In this document: in pieces, positions 48,631 through 56,003 of the stretch
How the letters are laid out: each line of letters opens with the position of its first letter
Position numbering within the stretch: the stretch's first letter is position 1
From: Pseudomonas sp. Ant30-3
Lineage (GTDB): Bacteria; Pseudomonadota; Gammaproteobacteria; Pseudomonadales; Pseudomonadaceae
DNA length: 64,000 nucleotides
NCBI RefSeq assembly: GCF_000690905.1
Contig: NZ_JMCL01000026.1
Location: 1-64,000, forward strand
Direction of reading: 5' to 3'
Notes under the pieces: generated by a model
Told to the model about the DNA's origin: nothing
Database searches by the model: none
Seen by the model: only the letters and a program-made list of their open reading frames with translations
Program-made: the position numbers and the translations under genes

Positions 48631-50790
48631 ATGAGCAGTCCCGATAAATCCGCCCCAGAAGTCAATGCCGAGCCATCGAGAGTTCGTGAAGGTCTGCCGT
48701 TTCCGCTAGGCGCAACCTGGGACGGTCTGGGGGTCAACTTCGCATTGTTTTCCGCCAACGCCACCAAAGTTGAGCTGTGCATTTTCGATGACACCGGCGA
48801 AGTAGAACTCGAGCGCATCGAGTTGCCGGAATACACCGACGAGATCTACCACGGCTACCTGCCCGATGCGCATCCGGGCATGATCTACGGCTATCGCGTC
48901 TACGGTCCGTACGACCCGGCGAACGGCCATCGCTTCAACCACAACAAACTGTTGATCGACCCGTACGCCAAGCAATTGGTGGGGGAACTCAAATGGTCCG
49001 AGGCGCTGTTCGGCTACACCATCGGTCACCCTGACGCCGACCTCAGTTTCGACGAGCGCGACAGTGCACCGTTTGTGCCCAAGTGCAAAGTGATCGACCC
49101 GGCTCACACCTGGGGCAATGATCAGCGCGTCAGCGTGCCGTGGGACAAGACGATCATTTATGAAACCCATTTGCGCGGCATCAGCATGCGCCACCCTTCC
49201 GTCCCCGAAAACGTCCGCGGTACGTGTGCCGGGCTGATGGTCGATGACGTGCTGGAACACATCCGCAAGCTTGGCGTGTCGTCGGTTGAGTTGCTGCCCA
49301 TCCACGCGTTCGTCAATGACCAGCACTTGCTGCATAAAGGCATGACCAACTACTGGGGTTACAACAGCATCGCGTTTTTCGCCCCGGACCCGCGCTACCT
49401 GGCCAGCGGCAAGATTGCCGAGTTCAAGGAGATGGTTGCGCACCTGCACGAAGCCAATCTGGAAGTGATTCTCGACGTGGTCTATAACCACACCGCCGAG
49501 GGCAACGAACAGGGCCCGACCCTGTCCATGCGCGGCATCGACAACGCCTCTTATTACCGCTTGATGCCGGACGACAAGCGTTACTACATCAACGACTCCG
49601 GCACCGGTAACACGCTCGATCTGAGTCACCCGTGCGTGCTGCAAATGGTCACCGATTCGCTGCGCTACTGGGCCACGGAAATGCACGTCGACGGTTTCCG
49701 CTTCGACCTGGCGACCATCCTCGGCCGCTACCACGATGGCTTCGACGAGCGTCACAGCTTCCTCGTTGCCTGCCGTCAGGACCCGGTGCTGCGTCAGGTG
49801 AAAATGATCGCCGAGCCGTGGGATTGCGGCCCCGGTGGCTATCAGGTCGGTGGCTTCCCACCGGGCTGGGTCGAGTGGAATGACCAGTATCGCGATACCG
49901 TTCGCGCGTTCTGGAAAGGTGATGAAGGCCAACTGGCCGATTTCGCCAGTCGCATGACCGCCTCTGGCGAGATGTTCAACCAGCGCGGACGTCGTCCGTA
50001 TGCGTCGGTGAACTTCATCACCGCCCACGATGGTTTCACCCTCAACGACCTGGTGTCGTACAACGACAAGCACAACGAAGCCAACGACGAAAACAATCAG
50101 GACGGCAGCAACAACAACCTGTCCTGGAACCATGGCGTTGAAGGTCCGACCGACGATCCGGAAATCAACGAACTGCGCCAGCGGCAGATGCGCAACTTCT
50201 TCGCCACGCTGTTGCTGTCGCAAGGCACGCCGATGCTGTTGGCCGGCGATGAGTTTGCGCGCACTCAGGATGGCAACAACAACGCCTACTGCCAGGACAG
50301 CGACATCGGCTGGGTCAACTGGGACCTCAGTGAAGATGGCAAGGCGCTGCTCAAGTTCGTCAAGCGTCTGATCAAGCTGCGTCTGACTTACCCGATCCTG
50401 CGTCGTGGTCGCTTCCTGGTGGGCAATTACAACGAGGACATCGGCGTCAAGGACGTCACCTGGCTCGCGCCAAGTGGCGCCGAGATGTCGATCGAGCAGT
50501 GGGAAGATGCGCACGGCAAATGCCTGGGCATGTTGATGGACGGCCGCGCACAGGAAACCGGGATTCGCCGCAAGGGCGCCGACGCGACCCTGCTGCTGGT
50601 GGTCAACGCGCACCACGACGTGGTGAATTTCACCCTGCCCGAAGTGCCGGACGGTGGTCACTGGACTTGCATGATCGACACCAACCAGCCGTCGATTCGT
50701 GGCCAGGAGCGCTTCGAGTTTGGTCACGAATACTCGGTCACCGGCCGTTCGTTGCTGCTGTTCGAATTGCAGCATGAGGAAGAAGAGTGA
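48631..50790 (+). CDS. glgX: Glycogen debranching enzyme (isoamylase-type, GH13)
   Basis: A 719-residue enzyme with an N-terminal CBM48 domain (about 20-130) and a GH13 barrel. Conserved regions: DVVYNHTAEG near residue 287, GFRFDLATILGR with nucleophile D359, IAEPWDCGPGGYQVG with acid E395, and ITAHDGFTLNDL near 465. It removes alpha-1,6 branches from limit dextrins. Start set at ATG 48631, behind AGGAGCACCT, rather than at in-frame starts upstream. The next gene begins one base after the stop. Confidence 0.95.
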   Translation: MSSPDKSAPEVNAEPSRVREGLPFPLGATWDGLGVNFALFSANATKVELCIFDDTGEVELERIELPEYTDEIYHGYLPDAHPGMIYGYRVYGPYDPANGHRFNHNKLLIDPYAKQLVGELKWSEALFGYTIGHPDADLSFDERDSAPFVPKCKVIDPAHTWGNDQRVSVPWDKTIIYETHLRGISMRHPSVPENVRGTCAGLMVDDVLEHIRKLGVSSVELLPIHAFVNDQHLLHKGMTNYWGYNSIAFFAPDPRYLASGKIAEFKEMVAHLHEANLEVILDVVYNHTAEGNEQGPTLSMRGIDNASYYRLMPDDKRYYINDSGTGNTLDLSHPCVLQMVTDSLRYWATEMHVDGFRFDLATILGRYHDGFDERHSFLVACRQDPVLRQVKMIAEPWDCGPGGYQVGGFPPGWVEWNDQYRDTVRAFWKGDEGQLADFASRMTASGEMFNQRGRRPYASVNFITAHDGFTLNDLVSYNDKHNEANDENNQDGSNNNLSWNHGVEGPTDDPEINELRQRQMRNFFATLLLSQGTPMLLAGDEFARTQDGNNNAYCQDSDIGWVNWDLSEDGKALLKFVKRLIKLRLTYPILRRGRFLVGNYNEDIGVKDVTWLAPSGAEMSIEQWEDAHGKCLGMLMDGRAQETGIRRKGADATLLLVVNAHHDVVNFTLPEVPDGGHWTCMIDTNQPSIRGQERFEFGHEYSVTGRSLLLFELQHEEEE

Positions 50791-50791
50791 A

Positions 50792-51781
50792 ATGGACCTC
50801 AACGCATTTCTGCTGCGTTGGTCACCGGATTACCCTGACGCCGATGCGTTAGGGCAATGCCTGCGGGAGATGGTCGAGGCAGGTCTCGATCAGCTTCCAT
50901 TGCCCGGTAACGGTCAAACGCTGGAACGTTTCCAGCGTTTGGCCGAGGTCGGCGGGCATGATCTGGGGCTGTGCAAACTGTATGAAGGTCACACCGACGC
51001 GCTGGCGATTATCCAGCAACTCGGTGGTTCACCCACCCCGGGCAGCACGTGGGGCATGTGGGCAGCGGAACCGCCGGAAGCTCGGGTTCGAATCAGTCCG
51101 CACGGCCATCTGGTCACACTGAACGGGCGCAAGGCCTGGTGTTCCGGCGCAGCGGTGTTGAGTCATGCCCTGCTGACCGCTTGGGATGATCAGGACCGTC
51201 AGCAATTGGTTGCAGTGGCGCTGGATCAACCGGGCGTGACCGTCACCGATCAGGGTTGGCAAGCGGTCGGCATGGGCGCAACCGGCAGTGTCGAAGTGGT
51301 GTTTGAAGGCGCCGAGGCACAAGCCATCGGACAGCCCGGCGATTACCTGCAACGACCCGGTTTCTGGCAGGGCGGCATCGGCATCGCCGCCTGTTGGTAC
51401 GGCGCCGCGCAAAGCATCGCTGAGTACCTGCGCAGCCATTGTGCGCAACGTCCCGAGCCTCATGCCCTCGCTCACCTCGGCGCTGTCGATTGCGCATTGC
51501 AGTCGGCTGCGGCAATTTTGCGAATCAGCGCCCTGACCATTGATGCAGCGCCCCTTGATGATGCGCAACTCTTGGCTCGCCGCGCCCGCGGTGTGGTCGA
51601 ACAGGCGGCCGAGCAGGTCATTTTGCACGTCGGCCATGCCCTCGGTGCAGGCCCCTACTGCAAGGATCGGCACTTCGCCCGGCTGATCGCCGATCTGCCG
51701 GTGTTCCTCCGTCAAAGCCACGCCGAACGAGACCTCGCGGCCCTCGGCGAACAAGTACTGCGCGGAACATGGACGTTATGA
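50792..51781 (+). CDS. Acyl-CoA dehydrogenase-like protein, short and divergent
   Basis: A 329-residue protein with recognisable acyl-CoA dehydrogenase architecture: SPTPGSTWGMWAAEPPEARVRISPHGHLVTLNGRKAWCSGA near 80-120 (middle beta domain) and a helical C-terminal domain (about 190-325). It is shorter than normal family members (about 380), and the usual TEPxAGSD and C-terminal YEGT blocks are absent or unrecognisable, so the standard catalytic Glu cannot be placed. It starts one base after glgX and leads the PIG-L/NodS/GT2 cassette. It may desaturate or bind an acyl group for this pathway; dehydrogenase activity is not assured. Confidence 0.75.
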   Translation: MDLNAFLLRWSPDYPDADALGQCLREMVEAGLDQLPLPGNGQTLERFQRLAEVGGHDLGLCKLYEGHTDALAIIQQLGGSPTPGSTWGMWAAEPPEARVRISPHGHLVTLNGRKAWCSGAAVLSHALLTAWDDQDRQQLVAVALDQPGVTVTDQGWQAVGMGATGSVEVVFEGAEAQAIGQPGDYLQRPGFWQGGIGIAACWYGAAQSIAEYLRSHCAQRPEPHALAHLGAVDCALQSAAAILRISALTIDAAPLDDAQLLARRARGVVEQAAEQVILHVGHALGAGPYCKDRHFARLIADLPVFLRQSHAERDLAALGEQVLRGTWTL

Positions 51782-52536
51782 AAGCCAATCCAATCGTCGG
51801 TCAGGGTACGCCGCTGCATCAATGGCAACGCTCCAGCCAGCTGGCGCAGCTGGCTGAAATCGACATTCTGCAACTGGTGCCTGAAGGCGCGCGTGCGGTG
51901 ATTATCGCACCGCACCCGGATGACGAAGTGCTCGGCTGTGGTGGTTTTTTGCAAATGCTCGCCACTGCCGGCCGGCCGATGCAGCTGATTTCGGTGACCG
52001 ATGGCAGCGCCAGTCATCCCGGCTCCGCGAGCTGGCCGGTAGAACGCCTGAGCACAGTGCGACCGCAGGAATCCGTCGAGGCTTTACGCCGATTGGGTCT
52101 GCCGCTGCACAGCCTGAAATGGTTGCGCGGTGGTTTTGCCGACAGTCAGGTCGCAGCACGCGAGATGGAGTTGTGCGATTTCATCGAACGGTATTTGCGC
52201 CCGGCTGATGTGGTGTTCACTACGTGGCGCGAAGACGGCCATTGCGATCACGAAGCCGTGGGCCGCGCCAGTGCTGAAGCAGCACAGCGTGTGGGCGCCA
52301 CGCTGTATGAACTGCCGGTGTGGACCTGGCACTGGGCATCGCCGGAAGATTGCGCGGTGCCTTGGGATCGAGCCCGAAAAATTCTGTTGAGCCCGCATCT
52401 GGTCGCGCGCAAGCGCCACGCTATTCACGCCTTCGCCAGCCAACTGGAAGGTGATCCGCAGATTGGCTTGCCGCCGGTGCTGGCGCCCCATGTGGTCGAT
52501 CGTTTGCTGCAACCGTTCGAGGTGGTGTTTATATGA
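51778..52536 (+). CDS. PIG-L/LmbE-family zinc deacetylase (complete active site)
   Basis: A 252-residue deacetylase of the PIG-L/MshB fold. Motif 1 is APHPDDE with H46, D48, D49 and E50; motif 2 is H155-C-D-H158. By comparison with MshB, H46, D49 and H158 bind zinc, D48 is the general base and H155 supports the transition state. ATG 51778 makes an ATGA overlap with the upstream gene, as at the other junctions here; ATG 51769, three codons earlier, is an alternative. Such enzymes remove acetyl from GlcNAc-type sugars. No signal peptide. It is followed by a NodS-like methyltransferase overlapping by 4 bases. Confidence 0.87.
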   Translation: MKANPIVGQGTPLHQWQRSSQLAQLAEIDILQLVPEGARAVIIAPHPDDEVLGCGGFLQMLATAGRPMQLISVTDGSASHPGSASWPVERLSTVRPQESVEALRRLGLPLHSLKWLRGGFADSQVAAREMELCDFIERYLRPADVVFTTWREDGHCDHEAVGRASAEAAQRVGATLYELPVWTWHWASPEDCAVPWDRARKILLSPHLVARKRHAIHAFASQLEGDPQIGLPPVLAPHVVDRLLQPFEVVFI

Positions 52537-53132
52537 GTGTCGACGATCGCTATTTCGACGGACTGTTTGCCGGCAACGATGATCCATGGTCGTTCCGGCA
52601 ACGCTGGTATGAACAACGCAAACGCGCAATCACCCTCTCTGCCCTGCCCCGACCACACTATCGCGCCATTTTCGAGCCCGGTTGCGCCAACGGTGAGCTG
52701 AGCGCGGAACTCGCCGGCCGCTGCGATCGCCTGCTGTGCTACGACACTGCAGCGGCAGCGGTCAGCCTGGCGCGTACGCGGCTGAGCCTGTTCGATCATG
52801 CCGAAGTACGCCAGGGTCGTTTGCCGCAGGATTGGCCAAACGAGCAATTCGACCTGATTGTATTGAGTGAAGTCGGCTATTACCTCGATGCCGACGATTT
52901 GACCCGCTTGATCGAACACGCCGCGCGGTCACTGACGGCCGACGGTCAACTGCTGGCCTGTCATTGGCGCCCGCCGATCGATGGCTGCCCACTCAACGCC
53001 CGACAGGTGCATGACCAGTTGCACGAGCAGCTGCATTTGCCGCGCCTGGTTTTGCATCAGGAAGCTGATTTTTTATTGGAAGTCTGGAGCCGTGAACCAC
53101 GCTCCGTGGCGGCGCTTGAGGGTTTGCGATGA
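52533..53132 (+). CDS. SAM-dependent methyltransferase, NodS-like
   Basis: A 199-residue class I methyltransferase. Motif I is IFEPGCANGELSAEL near residues 46-60, followed by the acidic end of beta-2 (LLCYDTAAAAV) and the post-motif FDLIVLSEVGYYLDADDL near 109. The DDPWSFRQRWYEQRKR N-terminus is like NodS, which N-methylates deacetylated glucosamine in rhizobial Nod factor. Located right after a sugar deacetylase gene, N-methylation of the newly freed amine is a natural idea, but it is inference. ATGA overlaps on both sides. Confidence 0.85.
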   Translation: MSVDDRYFDGLFAGNDDPWSFRQRWYEQRKRAITLSALPRPHYRAIFEPGCANGELSAELAGRCDRLLCYDTAAAAVSLARTRLSLFDHAEVRQGRLPQDWPNEQFDLIVLSEVGYYLDADDLTRLIEHAARSLTADGQLLACHWRPPIDGCPLNARQVHDQLHEQLHLPRLVLHQEADFLLEVWSREPRSVAALEGLR

Positions 53133-53788
53133 TTGGAGTTCTGATCCCGGCACACAATGAAGAAGCATTGCTTGAAGAATGTCTTCGGGCGGCATTAGTG
53201 GCAGCCCGGCACGAGTTATTGAACGGTGAAGATGTTGAAGTGCTGGTGGTGCTGGACAGTTGCACCGATCGCTCGCTGGATATCGTCAACAGTCACCCGG
53301 TGCACAGCCTGGTGATCCAGGCGCGTAACGTCGGCGAAGCACGCGCAGTGGGTGCCCGGTATCTGCTGGAACGTGGCGCGCGCTGGATTTCCTGTTCCGA
53401 TGCCGACAGCCGGGTAGCCCACGATTGGCTGGTGGCACAACTGGCCCTTGGCACCGATGCGGTGTGCGGCACGGTAACCGTGGATGCCTGGCATGAGTCG
53501 TTCGATGAAGCGGCGCAAATTCGTTATCACCAACATTACCAGGCCCGTGAAGGGCATCGGCATATCCACGGCGCCAATCTGGGCATCAGCGCCGAGGCCT
53601 ACCGGCGGGCTGGCGGATTTAAGCCTCTGGCCTGTCATGAAGACGTGCATCTGGTGCGGCAGCTCGAACGCTGCGGTGCGACGATTGCCTGGAGTCACCG
53701 GCCACAGGTGCTGACCAGCGCACGTCTGGACGCGCGGGCTCGTGGCGGTTTCGGTGATTATCTGCGGGGGATGCTGCAAGTCGGCTGA
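53129..53788 (+). CDS. Family 2 glycosyltransferase
   Basis: A 219-residue GT-A enzyme. The N-terminus IGVLIPAHNEEALLEECL is the nucleotide-sugar-binding strand, VLVVLDSCTDRSLDI carries the first Asp, and the DxD motif is D91-A-D93 in SCSDADSRV. The region near GANLGISAEAYRRAGGFKPLACHEDVHL carries the acceptor-side and catalytic ED pair. There are no membrane helices, so it is soluble or peripheral. It is last in the overlapping four-gene cassette and would add a sugar to the product. Confidence 0.87.
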   Translation: MIGVLIPAHNEEALLEECLRAALVAARHELLNGEDVEVLVVLDSCTDRSLDIVNSHPVHSLVIQARNVGEARAVGARYLLERGARWISCSDADSRVAHDWLVAQLALGTDAVCGTVTVDAWHESFDEAAQIRYHQHYQAREGHRHIHGANLGISAEAYRRAGGFKPLACHEDVHLVRQLERCGATIAWSHRPQVLTSARLDARARGGFGDYLRGMLQVG

Positions 53789-53909
53789 AAAACGAAACAG
53801 GTAGAACATTAGGGCGACGAATTGCCTTACTTGAGCAATACTCTGCTCGCCGCAATCCAGGGTTTGGAGCACGGCACTTCGCAATCAATTGATACAAGGA
53901 CGTAGACCC

Positions 53910-54668
53910 ATGAAACCTGTCTCCAGCAATGACGCCAGCCTCGCGCCACAAATCTGGAACCACGCGGCTCAACTCGACAACATTCCTGTGATCAGCACCC
54001 GCAGCCTTGTTTCTCCAGGTGCACGTGCGGTGGTCATCGCGCCCCATCCGGGTGATGAAGTGGTGACGTGCGGGGGGCTGCTGCAACTGCTCAGCGCGCT
54101 GGGCCATCCCTTGCAACTCATCTCTATCACCGACGGCAGTGCCAGTCACCCGGGCTCACGCCAGTGGTCGGAAAAACGCCTCAGCGTGTTCCGCCCGCAG
54201 GAAAGCGTCGAAGCTCTGCGGCGGCTCGGCCTGCCGATGCACAGCTTGAAGTGGATTCGCGGCGGGTTTACCGACAATGCCTTGAACGAGCGGGAAGACG
54301 AGCTGACGCAATTTATCGCCCGCTACCTGCGTCCCGACGATGTGGTGTTCACTACCTGGTCCGGCGACGGCAATTGCGACCACGAGGCTGTAGGCCGTGC
54401 CGCCGCTCTGGCCGCTGCCTCAGTGGGGGCAATTTGCAATGAAGTGCCTGTCTGGGCGTGGCACTGGGCAGCCCGCGATCAAGCGCAGATTCCCTGGCAT
54501 CGCGCCCGAAAGCTGCGCCTGGACACCTGGACGGTGGCCCGCAAAAGCCACGCCACCCACGCTTACGCCACCCAGCTCGACGGCGAACCCGCCATCGGCA
54601 TTGCCCCGCTAATTCCGCCAGTGCTGCTGGAACGCATGCGCTTGCCGTATGAAATCGTTTTTGTCTGA
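53910..54668 (+). CDS. PIG-L/LmbE-family paralogue lacking acid/base residues
   Basis: A 252-residue paralogue of the PIG-L protein at 51778, aligning residue for residue in the active-site motifs. Motif 1 reads HPGDE (H46, G48, D49) and motif 2 reads N155-C-D-H158. The expected zinc ligands H46, D49 and H158 remain, but the general base Asp is Gly and the second catalytic His is Asn. It is therefore probably not a normal deacetylase: perhaps a sugar-binding or regulatory subunit, or an enzyme of changed chemistry. It is separated from the cassette by 121 bases and may have its own promoter. Start chosen at ATG 53910. Confidence 0.85.
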   Translation: MKPVSSNDASLAPQIWNHAAQLDNIPVISTRSLVSPGARAVVIAPHPGDEVVTCGGLLQLLSALGHPLQLISITDGSASHPGSRQWSEKRLSVFRPQESVEALRRLGLPMHSLKWIRGGFTDNALNEREDELTQFIARYLRPDDVVFTTWSGDGNCDHEAVGRAAALAAASVGAICNEVPVWAWHWAARDQAQIPWHRARKLRLDTWTVARKSHATHAYATQLDGEPAIGIAPLIPPVLLERMRLPYEIVFV

Positions 54669-54693
54669 TGCAACCCCTGTAACGCATATACCA

Positions 54694-54856
54694 CCTGTAG
54701 CAGCTGCCGAGCCTGCGAGGCTGCGTCCGGCTCAGGCACGTTCAGACGCAGAAGCCCTGAACCGGCTGACGCAATGTGCCTGGCAGCCGGAGTCGCCTGG
54801 TGCCGCGAGTCCTTCGGCCTCGGACGCAGCCTCGCAGGCTCGGCAGCCGCTACAGG
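54694..54856. repeat. Inverted repeat of the CAGCTGCCGAGCC type
   Basis: Facing arms CCTGTAGCAGCTGCCGAGCC (from 54694) and GGCTCGGCAGCCGCTACAGG (ending 54856), with inner GCGAGGCTGCGTCCG / CGGACGCAGCCTCGC, enclose about 90 bases. Its arms resemble those at 6211-6409. An open frame of 103 residues crosses it but is not considered a gene. Confidence 0.8.
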
Positions 54857-54962
54857 GGTGGGCGCCGCTGCGGGAGGTTCGCGGCGTCACGACGAATCAC
54901 GCTGAACTGCTCGCCCGCGGATCAGTCGCATGCATAAGCAAGCCTGATCCAGAGGAGTGAAC

Positions 54963-55763
54963 GTGACCAGTGATTCCAAGCCGCAAGCCATCGAACCCGT
55001 AGCGTTGGACGCGCAATCGGCGATTCATCGACTCAAGGTGCTGACGGTCAACACTCATAAAGGATTCACCGCGTTCAATCGGCGCTTCATCCTCCCGGAA
55101 CTGCGCGAGGCAGTGCGCAGCACTTCGGCGGACCTGGTGTTTCTGCAGGAAGTGGTCGGCGAACATGAACGTCATTCCAACCGCTTCAATGAGTGGCCGC
55201 AGACCTCGCAATACGAATTCCTCGCCGACAGTATGTGGAGCGACTTCGCCTACGGTCGCAATGCCGTTTACCCTGATGGTCATCATGGCAACGCACTGCT
55301 GTCGAAATATCCCATTCGTGAATACCGCAATCTAGATGTCTCCATCACCGGCCCCGAGCGTCGTGGGCTTCTGCATTGCGTTCTGGACGTACCGGGGCAC
55401 GCCGAAGTCCATGCGATCTGCGTGCACTTGAGCCTGTTGGAGAGCCATCGCCAGTTGCAGCTTCAGCTGTTGTGCCAACTGCTCGAATCGCTGCCCGATG
55501 ATGCGCCGGTGATTATCGCTGGCGATTTCAATGACTGGCAGCTGCAAGGCAACGCCACCCTCGCCCGCCGCAATTACTTGCATGAAGCGTTCGAGCGCCA
55601 CCACGGCCGTCCGGCGAAAACGTACCCGGCACGTTTCCCCTTGTTACGCCTGGACCGGATTTACCTGCGCAACGCCAGCAGCCACAACCCGCGGATATTG
55701 GGCAATAAACCATGGACGCATTTGTCGGACCATTTGCCCTTGGCGGTTGAAGTTCATCTATGA
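54963..55763 (+). CDS. Endonuclease/exonuclease/phosphatase-family protein
   Basis: A 266-residue EEP-fold metal-dependent hydrolase. Motifs in order: VLTVNTHKG near residue 26, [11 protein letters not shown] with the metal-binding Glu near 61, the catalytic histidine region [13 protein letters not shown] near 152, IIAGDFNDW near 182, and LDRIYLR with [10 protein letters not shown] at the end. No signal peptide. Start GTG at 54963 fits the AGAGGAG site six bases before; GTG 54957 is possible. In many pseudomonads this gene precedes clsB-type cardiolipin synthase, which is absent here. Substrate (nucleic acid, phospholipid or sugar phosphate) unknown. Confidence 0.88.
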   Translation: MTSDSKPQAIEPVALDAQSAIHRLKVLTVNTHKGFTAFNRRFILPELREAVRSTSADLVFLQEVVGEHERHSNRFNEWPQTSQYEFLADSMWSDFAYGRNAVYPDGHHGNALLSKYPIREYRNLDVSITGPERRGLLHCVLDVPGHAEVHAICVHLSLLESHRQLQLQLLCQLLESLPDDAPVIIAGDFNDWQLQGNATLARRNYLHEAFERHHGRPAKTYPARFPLLRLDRIYLRNASSHNPRILGNKPWTHLSDHLPLAVEVHL

Positions 55764-55786
55764 GCAGATCTCACCAGATGAGCTAC

Positions 55787-55805
55787 TGTCATTTCTGTCA
55801 GTAGG
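55787..55805. promoter_or_regulatory. Shared 19-bp element, copy 1 (autotransporter)
   Basis: TGTCATTTCTGTCAGTAGG, part of a longer imperfect palindrome from CTACTG (55783) to CAGTAG (55804). It matches the element before the first tccC gene at 16 of 19 bases. It is 198 bases before the autotransporter start. Confidence 0.6.
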
Positions 55806-55823
55806 TTTGCTGGATCTCTATAG

Positions 55824-55876
55824 CTACGGTGAGTTGTTCTCGTAAGTTTTATACATGGACGCGTGACTCACCGTAG
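55824..55876. promoter_or_regulatory. 11-bp perfect inverted repeat upstream of the autotransporter
   Basis: CTACGGTGAGT (55824-55834) and ACTCACCGTAG (55866-55876) are exact complements separated by 31 bases of AT-richer sequence. It could be a pair of operator half-sites flanking a promoter or a leader stem. It follows the shared 19-bp element by 18 bases. Confidence 0.55.
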
Positions 55877-56003
55877 CCGATTGCCGAAACCTCCCTTTCG
55901 GGTAGTTAGTTATCCGTAGCTGTCTCGCAAATCGTGCTGACGAACACCCCGATGCCACTCAGTAAGCGTCAGGTATGGACGGCACTCACTTGCGGAGACA
56001 AGC

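Noticed and set aside
48706..50802. A 698-residue open frame antisense to glgX.
   Set aside because: It is a high-G+C shadow of the glgX codons. It has no family features and its composition (many His, Gln, Val, Arg) is typical of antisense translation.
54649..54960. A 103-residue frame after the second PIG-L gene.
   Set aside because: Most of it is translation of the inverted repeat at 54694-54856, and there is no ribosome site or recognisable domain.
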